The notes under the pieces were generated by a model that saw only the letters and a program-made list of their open reading frames with translations, made no database searches and was not told the DNA's origin. A stretch of 64,000 nucleotides of DNA from Diplosphaera chodatii (Eukaryota > Chlorophyta > Trebouxiophyceae > Prasiolales > Stichococcaceae), in the NCBI GenBank assembly GCA_032358165.1, contig JAALGY010000032.1, forward strand, positions 2,170,001-2,234,000, in the 5' to 3' direction. Within the stretch, counting starts at the first letter, position 1. The number at the start of each line of letters is the position of its first letter. Positions 53,148-64,000 of this stretch are shown piece by piece. A program made the position numbers and the translations under genes.

Positions 53148-54528
53148 TGTGGTGTGCAGGCACCTGCCCTCTTCTATGCAGATTATCTGGACCTGGTGTC
53201 CACATCCGTACGCGGCCTGCAGGCGCAGCTCGACCTGCTGGAGTCGTACTGCAAGCGGTGGCGCCTCACCATCAACGTGAAGAAGACTAAGGTCGTGGTG
53301 TACGGAGCCCAGGCTGCTGCACCACCGGTTCTCACCTACATGCATGCTCCCATCGAAGTGCTGGACTCGTTTACATATTTGGGGGTTGACATTTCCAGTC
53401 GTAGTTCTTTTGCTGCCGCTAGCATCGGCAGAGCGGCCTCCGCCCAGCGCGCCGCACTTGCATTGCAGCATCGTTGCCATGACCTGAGCTTGCATGACCC
53501 AGCACTGCAGCTACACTTGTTCGATGCACTAGTACGTCCTGTTATGCTTTATGGTGTCGAAACATGGGGACCGGGGGCGTTGTGCGGTAGTGGCATGGAC
53601 ACTTGTGAGCTTGTCCATCGGAAGTTTCTTCGGTCTGTTCTTGGAGTGCGTACAGGCACTCCCAACGTGGCGGTGTTGGGGGAGCTTGGGCGATTCCCGG
53701 TGGCACACACGGCAACACTGGCCATCTGCCGGTTCTGGAACCGGCTGGTCGCAATGCCGGACACACGCCTCACCAAGCAGGCATTCCTGGAGAACTGTGC
53801 TCTGGCCACCCGGCCGGGGCGCAGCAAGACCAGCTCAGCATGCTGGGCTGCCCAGGTGTGCTCGTTCCTGCACTTCATGTCACCCATCGTTGACGGCGTG
53901 CCGCAGCGCATTGACACTTCGGTTGTCAGTGCACACCTGCAGCGCCGCACATTCGATGCTGTGAATGGCAGCGACTTGCGCAAAGTGCGTGAGTGGCTGG
54001 GAGTCAGGGGCCCTGTCAACGGTGACAACTACCAGCTGGCCGGCTACTTGCAGGCAGTCGCCTCCAAGACCGGTCGTCGGCGGTTAGCACAGTTTCGGAT
54101 GGGCAGTCACATGCTGGGGGTGGAGACAGGGAGGTGGCAGCGTCTGCCGCGGGCAGAGCGGCTGTGTCAGCGGTGTAGCTGCGGCGTGGTGGATGATGAG
54201 GCGCACATGGTCTGGGGGTGTCCAGCTCTAGTAGATCAGAGGGTGCAGCATTCTGAGCTGTTTCAGGACAGCGACATCACCTCAGTGGCGGACTTTATGC
54301 AGCAGGATGCCGGGCAACTGGCAGCCTTTTTGCGGGTTTGTCATGATCATTGTGCAGAGTTGGAGGGGTGTACATCCAACCGGGATTGAGTGGAACCATT
54401 CTGTCAGCGGGGAGTGAACGGTTTCGGCCACGACTCGTTGTGCATGTTGCTCTGGGTTATTCCGCCAGAGCCTGTGGCTAGGCCAAAATGGCCCACCACC
54501 AGTATGTAATCAATGTCAAAAAAATGTC
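53148..54528 (+). mobile_element. LINE-A partial copy (RT active site to 3' end), duplicate of 15,510-16,890
   Basis: ORF2 portion to the stop at 54,389. The catalytic motif region reads FYADYLDLVSTSV: the second Asp of YADD is changed to Tyr (GAT to TAT at about 53,182), which would abolish RT activity. Otherwise it is nearly identical to the 15.5-kb copy. Confidence 0.85.
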
Positions 54529-54988
54529 TCACCCAACACTTACACCAACGCCCACCACCACGGCCATCCTGCACCTCGCCCAGCCATGAGCCTCACGCTC
54601 TCGCTTGAGCAGCTGCGGCGCGGTGGCGCACCTAGGCTGCGGGCCGAACGTGCTGTCGACCTGGCAACCAGCCTTGCGCTACTGCCCATTGCAGTCAGGG
54701 TCGCCTTGCCAGCCACCGCTGACGCCAACACAGTCAAGCTCGAGCTCATCCAGCTGCTGGACAACCGCATTGGCACCTTCGACCTGATGGGCGCCCATGC
54801 TGTCGGTGATGGCGTCCTCACCGTCAAGCTCTTCGCCACCGCTGCTCGAGGCGGCGTCGCCCACGTGGATGCCCTATTGCAGCAGCGCGGCTTCACCCTG
54901 CTGTCGCCTTCCACGGGCGCCGAGCTCCAAGTCACGGCCACTCAGTGTCAGCCCAGCGGCATGCTGCTGCCCCTCGGCACTACCGAGC

Positions 54989-55012
54989 ATGTAATCAATG
55001 TCAAATGTCAAT
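54989..55012 (+). mobile_element. 24-bp LINE-A micro-insertion (duplicate of 17,351-17,374)
   Basis: Identical sequence and flanking GAGC duplication; inherited by segmental duplication. Confidence 0.75.
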
Positions 55013-55116
55013 GAGCTGATCGTCCACCACATGGCCAACGCCGACAACGTTGCCGGAGTCACCCGGGCCCTCTTGCTCGCCTCAGGCTACAACGACTCGG
55101 ACTTCCAGGTCCATTC

Positions 55117-55334
55117 ATTGGACACCGTTCAGGGACCGGGTTCGATCCCTGGCGGTGGCGGAAGTTTCGGGTCTAGTTCCGTGTGGGACCAACCCACCCC
55201 ACCCTATGCAAGTGGTTGCTTCGGCAATCTGCCCTCCATGGTTTGTGTATATAAGTCGTTGAAAAACGCAATACACAAACAGCCTTCCGGTCAAAGGTCC
55301 TTTTCCATCGCTATTTGCACTTCCCTTACCGCTA
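55117..55334 (+). mobile_element. SINE-D copy 9 (duplicate of copy 6)
   Basis: Same site and TSD TCCATTC as 17,479-17,696; inherited by segmental duplication. Confidence 0.87.
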
Positions 55335-56218
55335 TCCATTCCTGACCGAAATGTTGGGAGGCGCCCGCCTGCCTGCCCACCTGCAGACGGTTCACGGGAA
55401 CACCACCGTCGTGAGGGCGATTGTGAGGATGGAGGACCCCGCACATGGTCTCTGCCCGCGGATGCGGGACATCGACCGCGGCGCCCACACCGGCCCTATC
55501 ACGGTCACTGCCACCTTCTCCGGCGACAGGGACATCCTCATCACACCCCCCCGCCAGTCACACCACCAGCAACACCCCCCACCTCCGCAACCGCCGTCGC
55601 CACCGCCACCAGCTGCCGCCACCACACCGGCACCCGACGTCGCCGGCAGGAGAGCTCCCTCTCGGACCACCGAGACGCCCGCCACCGCCCCCTCTGACGA
55701 TGGTGCTTCATCCATGAGCGACACGGGGGCTCCTCCGGGCGACGATGGCGGCGCCCGCGATGCTGACCACCCCATGCTCGACAGCGACGGTGCACTGACA
55801 CAGCATCAGTAGCCGACGATCAGCCACCTCCCCCAGCACAACGGCGTCGCACAGGCGACCTCTTGGGCCCCTTGGGCCCCATGGGCCCCGCCGCTGCGGA
55901 CGCTGACCCTCCCATTCAGGTGTTTCCCCAGTTGGCCCCAGCTCCAGCGACAGACGCTGGCGTCGCCGCCATGGAGACTGACCTTGCCACTTTGGACGGC
56001 TCCGCCCGAGCTGCACGACAGGTGTCCAGCTATGCGGCTGTCCACAGCCGCCTGAGGGCCCCCACCGCGGCCTCTACCCTCGGCCGCATTTGCGCAAGCC
56101 CCACTGGGCTTGGCTTCACGGGCGTCTCCACTCGTGCCCGCAGCCGTACAGCGACACCTCCGCTGCTAGCACCGCCGTCCGGCGGTCCAGCCGCACCGGC
56201 CCCCACCACCCGGCACTC

Positions 56219-56298
56219 AAACAAACAAACAAACAAACAAACAAACAAACAAACAAACAAACAAACAAACAAACAAACAAACAAACAAACAAACAAAC
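56219..56298 (+). repeat. (AAAC)20 tract, duplicate of 18,578-18,657
   Basis: Same 80-bp length and flanking CCGGCACTC. The unchanged length of a 20-unit microsatellite in both copies argues for a recent duplication. Confidence 0.75.
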
Positions 56299-59200
56299 CC
56301 GGCACTCAGAGATGGTGCCTGATCCCATCCCCGAGGGCTTCGTCTCCCACCTGGTCGATCTGGCTCCGGCGCTCTCGCCACAGGCGGCTGCCGCCGCCCT
56401 GCAGGAGGTCCGCCAATCAGAGCCGGTGCTCTGGAACACCTGGACCACTTGCCGTAATGGACTTGCCATCCCTGGCGCGCTGCTGCCATCACTCGACCGC
56501 ATCCTTCGCCGCCGCGACGACGGCTGCCCACCGGCCGGCCACTGGGTCCCCCACACAGACGTCGACGTGGCCATCGCCTCGATGCCCGACAGCTGTGTCA
56601 TGGCAGCGGGCCACTTGGCCCTGTTGTCGGAGGTATTGCACATGGACGGCACAGACGCTCACGCCCCTCTCCGCCTGCCAGCTGAGCTGTACGTCCAACT
56701 CTGGGACAAGCTCGGCCTCCCTCTCACACGAGCCTTCAATGCCTGCCACACGGCTGGTGCCCGGCCCACCATGTCGCCTCGTCAGCGCACCTCCGACTAC
56801 ACCCTCGTCCCAAAGCGAGGCGATGCCCGCGACCTCGCCAACCGCCGACCTATTGCAGGCATCAACGCCGACGTCAAGATCGCCTCCCGCGCCTTTGCCA
56901 CCCGCCTCGCCCACGCCCTTGGACCCGTCATCGACCCCACACAGACTGGCTTCCTCCCCGGCCGCTGGATTGGCGACAACATCCTCAACCACACCGAGCT
57001 CGCCGACCTCCTCACCACCCATGACACCGATGGAGCCATGCTCTTCCTCGACTTCGCCAAAGCCTTCGACTGGATGGACCGAGCCTGGACCCTGAGGGTC
57101 ATGGAGGCCATGCGGTTTGGAGAGGGCGCCCAGCGCTGGGCTGCCCTCTTTATGACCGACACCCTTGGGCGCATCCGCGTCAACGGCGCCCCCACCGACC
57201 CCATTCCCATCAACAGCGGCGCACTCCAAGGCAGCCCCCCCTCGTCACTGCTCTACATCCTGCAGCTCCAGACTCTTGCCGCCCTCACTCGACGCATGGT
57301 CGCCGCTGGTGCCGTGCAACCCATCGCCCTCCCCTTTGGCGGAGCTGCTCCCCCTTGCCACATGCACGCCGACGACACCACCATCCACGCCGCCTCCGCA
57401 GCGGACTGCGACAAGGTCATCGAAGGACCTGTTGCTGCCTTCGCTGCCGCCTCGGGCGCCCAGCTCAACCCCACCAAGACCAAGTCCCTGTTGTTCGGCT
57501 CGGCTGCCCGGCAACCCGCCCACACCAGTGCCGCCACCGGCATCACATACACCCCACACCACACATATGTCAACCACTTGGGCGTCATCGTCGGCTGCGG
57601 CAGCGACGCTATCGACGCTCGCCAGCACAAGATCAACTCCCGGATCGGCCTTATCGGCAAGGCGGTCCTGCAGTGGTCCAAGCACGCCATCTCCTTCTTT
57701 GGACGGGCGTACGTCGGCAAGCAGAACCTGCAGTCGCAGCTGGTGCACCTCCTCAGCTTCGACTCCCTCACAGCCACCCAACTGGCGAAGCTCAACACCC
57801 GCATCTACGGCTACATCAGTCGCAATCGCTACAACACCGACCCCCTTTCCGCCAACTGCAACCCGAAGCGACTTGTGTGCGGCCTCTCCCGGCGAGCTGG
57901 TGGCGCTGGCGCCCCCTCCCTTGAGCTCTTCGCCACCGCCCTGGCAGCGAAGCGAGCGTTCCGCCTGTTCCAGCCGACGCCAGCAGTGTGGAAGTCCATT
58001 CACGGCTTTCACCTCATGCGAGCCCCGGCATCCTCCATTGCCCACACCGACGCGCCAGCCCGAGCCCTTCACCGTTGGGGCCTTGGACCTGCCATTATGG
58101 CATCCACTCTCGACATCGCCACTGTGCCATCGCTCCCGCCACGCCTGCGCGACGGCGTCGCGGCTGCTCACCGCATCGGGATTGGGCGCAAGCTGGACCC
58201 TGAGCAGCAGCATACGCACCGCCTCGTCATGCGAGATCGCCTATTCTTCAGCCGACGTGCCATCGCTGACCCTGTTGCCCACGACGCCGACCTCATCGGA
58301 GCTGCATCCCTTGGCCTCTGGTCCCTTGACGACCTGCGGGCAGCCATCGAGGGCGACCCCCAGTTCGCTGCCGTCGCACGCGGGGACCTTGCCGTCATCC
58401 GTGCCTCCCTTGATGCCACCATGCGGCTAGCGCTCGAGGCGAACACCAACCAGGCGGACATGGCAGCCCTTCCCGTCGCCCCACTGCCGCCTCGGCAGTC
58501 GACTCGCAGCGTTCCGCTGCCAGTGCCACCAGCCACACCCCATACACCTCGCCAGCCAGGCACACATCCTCCGGACCCTCCAGCGACAGCACCGCCCACG
58601 ACGACCAGCCCACGTGAGCCTGCACCCGCCGCAGACGCCTCAGCCGCAGCACCCTTGGCAAGCACCCCACTGCCGCCGCCACCTCGCCCGCACGATCCTC
58701 CACTGACCCTTGCAACTCGGTCCACTCCGCCGACCACACAGCTCACTGGTCACCGACGACGAGCTGCCCGCCCCCCTACCACCTGCCCCCCACCACAACG
58801 CCGCCGCCTCCCCTCCCTTGTGCCGCATTGCGTCGTCCACGACCACGCCACACTGCCAGCCTGCCGTCGCCCCACCAACTCCTGGCTGTACATGCCTCTC
58901 ATCCTCGACGCCGTCCACATGCCACTCGCCGCCCGCCCTGACGCCCACGCCTTCCCCCGCCCGCCAGCCTTCGTTCAGCATGTGCAGGCACTCAGAGGAG
59001 TGTTCGCACGACAATCTGTCCCCATCACACTCGACATCATCCGACACACGTACCACCTGGACGCCCACGCCCACATCGCCGCCCGCCACCAGGAACACCT
59101 CCTCGGCCTGGATGCACCACTTGGGCAGCGCATCGCCATGTACAGCCTGCAGCTGGTCAGAGACGCACTGGCATCTCAGGCGGCTGCCATGCCCGACCCT

Positions 59201-59596
59201 CCGCCACCAACCACCACAGCCGGTCACTCAACGACCTCCTCCAGCGCACCCAGCACTGCCATCACCACCGCCGCTGCCACCCGCAGCCGACGTCGCAACC
59301 GCAGTCCGCCTCGTATACACACCTCCCCACTAAGCCAAGTGCTTCCGCCACCCCCACCTCTGCCGCCACCCCCGCCTCTGCCGCCTCCCCCACTTCAGCA
59401 GCCGGACGTCACGCCCTCCACCACAGCCTTGGCCCTTGCCCCACACCAACCCCCAGCGTGGGAAGTGTGCCTGCGTGCGGCTGGTGTCTGGCTCCCGCCA
59501 TACCACCCGCCGCCCCCGCACCCGTCTGATGCCCCAGGCACAGGGCCACCTCCGTCTGTCGACGTCTCGGAGCAGTGGGAGGTTGACTCTGCCAGC
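56299..59596 (+). pseudogene. LINE-B ORF1-RT fusion frame, longest uninterrupted version
   Basis: One frame runs from the (AAAC)n tract through ORF1, the deletion junction, RT (FLDFAKAFDWMD, GALQGSPPSS, MHADDTTIHAAS) and distal ORF2, about 1,100 codons, then continues out of frame into LINE-A to 59,788. There is no endonuclease. It could encode a stable RT-containing product only if transcribed from a neighbouring promoter. Confidence 0.65.
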
Positions 59597-60859
59597 ACCA
59601 TGCAGCCAGCACCATGCAGCCCAGGACGCAGCTCCGGTGGCGAACGCACGCCGCGCAGCCGCAGATGCTATGCAATTTGCACAGCATCACCTTGCGCCGC
59701 GCCGGCAGCGGCGGCCAAGCGCTCTTGGCCCTCACCCTGCTGTTGCTCCCCTTGGCATTGCATCACGCTTTGCTGTGCTGCCTGTTGAGCCCACTTCTCA
59801 CACATCAGCTGGTGGCCCCACTTTGGCTGAGGGCATATCACCCTCTCCAGCAAAGGCGCCAGCCACCCCCAAACCCACCCCCAACCATGTCTGCTAGGGG
59901 TGTTGGGGCCGGGCTGCGCCCGGCGCAATCCGGTCCCCTAACAGCGCCCTGTCTGTGCTGAGCCTGAACGTCCAGGGGTGGCTGACCAGAGATGCATCTG
60001 CGCTATCGCAGGTCATCAAGGCGGCTGACTTCGACGTGCTGGCCTTCAGCGAGACGTGGGCGCGGGAGGGGACCGACGCGCCGGAGCTGGACGGCTTCAC
60101 ATCCGTCCTTCACCTGCCGCGGAGCCGGCGTCAGCAGCGTGGCGGTGCACGTGGCGGCCTCGCTGTCTACGTCGCCGACAAGCTTGCATCATCGGTGACA
60201 CACTTGTCAACTGGACCCCAAAACTGCTATGCTGTTTTGAGGTTTGACAAGGCTGTCGGTCAGGAGGAGGATGCTTACATGATTCCATGCTACATACCAC
60301 CCGAGGGAAGCCCATCCTTTGATGGCAAGGGCCCTGCGGTCTGGGAGGCGTTACGTGAGGAGGTGAGCGCCACCTGCCGCATGGGGCATGTGTTTGTTGT
60401 TGGAGACTTGAACGCACGCACCAGCACCTGCCCGGACTTTCCGGGATCTGTCGATCACCCTGTCACAGAGGAGTTCCTGCCCTCCACCGCCCCTCCTGTG
60501 CAGTCACAGCGGCACAGCCGCGACAGCAGGGAGCGGCCCAACAGGTGGGGCAGGGCTCTGCTTGACATGTGTGTTGAGACATCCGTCAGGATTGCTAACG
60601 GTCGTGTTTCAGGAGATGAGGAGGGACAGGTCACTTTTGTTAGCCAAAGTCAGGTGGGCAGCAGCCTGATTGACTATGTGCTTGCAAGTGCTGATGCATT
60701 CCCTTTGATTCATTCCCTAACAGTACTCCCCGCTCCTGAGTCGGACCATGCAGCCTTGCATCTGCTCATCAAGAGGACCGCCGCCGCTCAGCAGCCGCTC
60801 CCACGTCGCCAGCGCCGCCGCCATCAGCAGCAGCAACCGCAGCAGCCCACGACCCAGCA
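59597..60859 (+). mobile_element. LINE-A 5' half, tandem duplicate of 48,256-49,518
   Basis: TAG at 59,895-59,897, the hairpin, and the endonuclease frame from 59,955. Differs from the first copy at very few positions (for example GAGGACATAT to GAGGGCATAT near 59,831). Confidence 0.85.
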
Positions 60860-61830
60860 CATACTCGTTTTCACTCTCAAAATCGCCCTCTGCAGCATTG
60901 CACACGGTGATTCACCACAGTGAGACGAGCAGTCCGCGAGAGCCGCGTGCCCAGCAGCCGCCGTGAGCGCCCAGCAGCCCCGTGCACAGCTGAGCCCTCC
61001 GTCGACCTTGCGCGCCGCGCCCCTCCCAAACGCCGCCCCCATCCTGGACGCAACCACGTAGAGTGCCTCGTCTACACCCTTGCTCCTAGATCCGTCGACC
61101 ATCTTGTCCGCGCGCCACACCGGGCGGCCTCGAGGCCAGCCTAGCGTGGGCCTTTGTGCCGCACACGGGCATCCGCCTGCTGCCTGCTTCCTACCGCCTG
61201 CCGTCGCTACATCCGGCCACCCCCGCCCTTCAGCCCACTGCCTGCTTCCTGCCGCCTACCCTTGCAGCTTCTTGCTGCCCTAAACCCTAAAATCCAAATA
61301 TATCCGAGAAGCTATCTTGGAAAGTTGGAATTAGGGTTTAGGGTTTTGGCACCCCACCCCCCACCCCCACCCCCTTAGCAGCGTGATAATCCCCACCGCG
61401 GGAATCCTTTGCTTTGCAGCCTACATAGTAAACGATTCCCACTCCGACGGGGAATACCAACCGCACCCCGGCCAGCCACCCGCACCGGCTTCAGCTGTGC
61501 GTCAGTCGCGTTGCGCGCCGGCATCGGCAACGTTCATCGCCCGTCGCTGGGCTTTCCTGCTGTCGGTTGTCCTCCGCTTTGCTGCAGGCGCCCACTGAAG
61601 GCCCCCACCGTCCCCGTCATCCACACAGCCAGCAGCACGTGCTCGCACGTGCTGCTACTGCCACGTCAGCAGTCCGCCACCCAGTTTCCCAGCTCCCCCT
61701 TTCGATCGCCGTCCTCGGCACGTGCCTGCACGTGCCACCTGCCCCTCGGCGTTCTGCACTGCCCACACCAGCAGTGCCAGCTCCCCCATCAGCCCCTCTC
61801 GCCAGCCTCCCACCGCCTGCCATCACCATC
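60860..61830 (+). other. Unique spacer, tandem duplicate of 49,519-50,489
   Basis: Contains the second telomere-like inverted repeat (61,278-61,347) and both CACGTG palindromes (61,631-61,656 and 61,717-61,736). One visible change is CTTCCTGCTG to CTTCTTGCTG near 61,271. Confidence 0.6.
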
Positions 61831-63940
61831 AACACCCGCCGCCTGCCACTCGCTGCACCCTGGTCTGAGTGCTACCCACCGCGCCGCCGCCGCCGCCAAC
61901 ACCAGCCTGCCGCCTTCGCCAGCATCCGCACCACCCTCAGCCTGCCACCTGCTGCACCCTCGTCTGAGTGCTGCCCACCGCCTGCCGCCGCCGCCACCAC
62001 CAGCCTGCCTCCCTGCAGCATCCGCCACTACCCTCAGCCTGCCACCTGCTGCACCTTGCTCTGAGTGTTGCCCATTGCGCCTCCGCCGCCATCACCAGCC
62101 TGCCGTCGTCACCACCATCCACCCTCAGCCTGCCGCCTGCTGCACCCTAACCTGGGTGCTGCCCGCTGCCTGCCGCCGCCGCCAACACCAGCCTGCCATC
62201 CTCACCACCACCCACACCACCCTCAGCCTGCCACCTGCTGCACCCTGGTCTGAGTGCTGCCCGCTGCCTGCCGCCGCCGCCAACACCAGCCTGCCATCTT
62301 CACCACCATCCACACCACCCTCAGCCTGCCACCTGCTGCACCCTGGTCTGAGTGCTGCCCGCTGCCTGCCGCCGCCGCCAACACCAGCCTGCCATCTTCA
62401 CCACCATCCACACCACCCTCAGCCTGCCACCTGCTGCACCCGGGTCTGAGTGCCGCCCGCTGCCTGCCGCCGCCGCCAACACCAGCCTGCCGTCTTCGCC
62501 ACCATCTACACCACCCTCAGCCTGCCACCTGCTGCACCCTGATCTGAGTGCTGCCCGCTGCCTGCCGCCGCCGCCAACACCAGCCTGCCATCCTCACCAC
62601 CACCCACACCACCTACTGCCTGCCACCTGCTGCACCCTGGTCTGAGTGCCGCCCGCCGCCTGCCGCCGCCGCCAACACCAGCCTGCCATCTTCACCACCA
62701 TCCATACCACCCTCAGTCTGCAACCCGCTGCACCTCGATCTGAGTGCTGCCCGCCGCCTACCGCCGCCGCCGCCACCAGCCTGCCGTCGTCACCACCATC
62801 CACACACCCTCAGCCTGTCATCTGCTGCACCCTCGTCTGAGTGCTGCCCACCGCCTGCCGCCGCCGCCAACACCAGCCTGCCATCCTCACCACCACCCAC
62901 ACCACCCACAGCCTGCCACCTGCTGCACCCTGGTCTGAGTGCCGCCCGCCGCCTGCCGCCGCCGCCAACACCAGCCTGCCATCCTCACCACCACCCACAC
63001 CACCCTCAGCCTGCCACCTGCTGCACCTTGATCTGAGTGCCGCCCGCCGCCTGCCGCCGCCGCCAACGCCAGCCTGCCATCCTCGCCACCACCCACACCA
63101 CCCTCAGCCTGCAACCCGCTGCACCTTGATCTGAGTGCCGCCCGCCGCCTGCCGCCGCCGCCAACGCCAGCCTGCCATCCTCACCACCATCCATACCACC
63201 CTCAGTCTGCAACCCGCTGCACCTCGATCTGAGTGCTGCCCGCCGCCTACCGCCGCCGCCGCCACCAGCCTGCCGTCGTCACCACCATCCACACACCCTC
63301 AGCCTGTCATCTGCTGCACCCTCGTCTGAGTGCTGCCCACCGCCTGCCGCCGCCGCCACCACCAGCCTGCCTCCCTGCAGCATCCGCCACTACCCTCAGC
63401 CTGCCACCTGCTGCACCCTGGTCTGAGTGCTGCCCACCGCTTGCCGCCGCCGCCATCACCAGCCTGCCTCCCTGCAGCATCCGCCACTACCCTCGGCCTG
63501 CCACCTGCTGCACCTTGCTCTGAGTGTTGCCCATTGCGCCGCCGCCGCCATCACCAGCCTGCCGTCGTCACCACCATCCACACACCCTCAGCCTGCCGCC
63601 TGCTGCACCCTGACCTGACTGCTGCCCACCGCCTGCCGCCGCCGCCAACACCAGCCTGCCATCTCCACCACCATCCACACCACCCACAGCCTGCCACCTG
63701 TTGCACCCTGATCTGGGTGCTGCCCGCTGCCTGCCGCCGCCGCCGACCCCAGCCTTTCGTCTTCGCCACCATCCACCCCACCCTCAGCCTGCCGCCTGCT
63801 GCACCCTGGTCTGAGTGCTGCCCACCGCCTGCCGCCGCCGCCATCACCAGCCTGCCTCCCTCCAGCATCCGCCACTACCCTCAGCCTGCCGCCTGCTGCA
63901 CCTTGCTCTGAGTGCTGCCCAGCACTGCTGCCCAGCACTT
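61831..63940 (+). repeat. VNTR-E array 3 (98-bp units)
   Basis: Same start and end as array 2 but 321 bp shorter: three 98-bp units (294 bp) plus the 27 bp of the LINE-A micro-insertion with its TSD. The window ends in the spacer that precedes LINE-A in the other copy. Confidence 0.87.
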
Positions 63941-64000
63941 GCCTGCCGCCCACGCCACAACCCTCCCTCCCCACCCCTTCAGCATGCTTCCCGCCACGCC

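Larger units (their letters stand above)
54529..59596 (+). mobile_element. LINE-B copy 5, duplicate of copy 2, with the same internal deletion
   Basis: Matches 16,891-21,008 at an offset of 37,638-37,641, including the LINE-A micro-insertion (54,989-55,012), SINE-D (55,117-55,334), (AAAC)20 (56,219-56,298) and the ORF1-RT deletion junction at about 56,672. It lacks the composite C found at 21,009. It ends by fusion to LINE-A at about 59,597, like copy 4. Confidence 0.83.
46084..64000 (+). repeat. Head-to-tail segmental duplication, 11,341-bp offset
   Basis: 46,084-52,930 aligns with 57,425-63,950 almost base for base (offset 11,341, falling to 11,020 after the VNTR-E length change). The left boundary falls exactly at the end of the composite C tail at 46,083. 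The second unit runs off the window. Confidence 0.88.

Noticed and set aside
5866..64000. LTR retrotransposons or DNA transposons
   Set aside because: No long terminal repeats, integrase, protease or transposase motifs; insertions end in tails and have retroposon-type TSDs.

Overview
The window looks like nuclear DNA of a green alga (Chlorophyta). Two plant/algal-type genes at the left edge have many short introns (about 80-140 bp, GT-AG), a TGTAA poly(A) motif lies just after one stop codon, and the repeats are GC-rich. The species is not identified. Positions 1-5,600 are ordinary genic DNA: a partial RIO1-type kinase gene on the minus strand, a multi-exon gene of unknown function, and a six-exon TVP38/TMEM64 (VTT-domain) membrane protein gene whose splice phases close exactly into a 291-residue protein. 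No host gene is recognisable after that.

From about 5,870 to 64,000 the DNA is almost entirely nested retroposons. I name five families here. LINE-A is an APE-type LINE with ORF1, an endonuclease/RT ORF2, a C-terminal zinc finger and a 3' end in AATGTC repeats. LINE-B is an APE-type LINE with a proline-rich ORF1 and an RT carrying HADD. Composite C is a non-autonomous element made of a 5' 92-bp VNTR, a body of roughly 0.7-0.9 kb and an (AAAC)n tail. SINE-D is about 220 bp, with a tRNA-like T-arm head. VNTR-E is a 98-bp minisatellite. Target-site duplications (TSDs) can be read directly for many insertions: 9-12 bp for composite C, 4-8 bp for LINE-A and 6-7 bp for SINE-D.

Layout. 5.9-15.4 kb: LINE-A fragments, composite C elements and SINE-Ds inserted into one another. 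15.5-25.6 kb: a LINE-A piece and then a LINE-B copy carrying at least eight later insertions. 25.6-33.9 kb: a composite C element with a 2.3-kb VNTR, then a LINE-B fragment broken by LINE-A and composite C. 33.9-48.3 kb: the best LINE-B, split at 38,160/46,084 by a composite C element that itself holds another composite C and a full-length LINE-A (40,383-45,842). 46.1-64 kb: a head-to-tail duplication with an 11,341-bp offset, and a second relationship joining 15-21 kb to 52.6-58.6 kb.

The most notable observation is in LINE-A. ORF1 and ORF2 share one reading frame and are separated by a single TAG, followed after 10 nt by a GC hairpin. ORF2 has no ATG before its endonuclease active-site residues. 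This predicts expression by stop-codon readthrough. LINE-B instead joins its ORFs by an ATGA overlap. Nested LINE clusters of this kind recall the Zepp elements of Chlorella/Coccomyxa, found at subtelomeres and putative centromeres; that link is inference.
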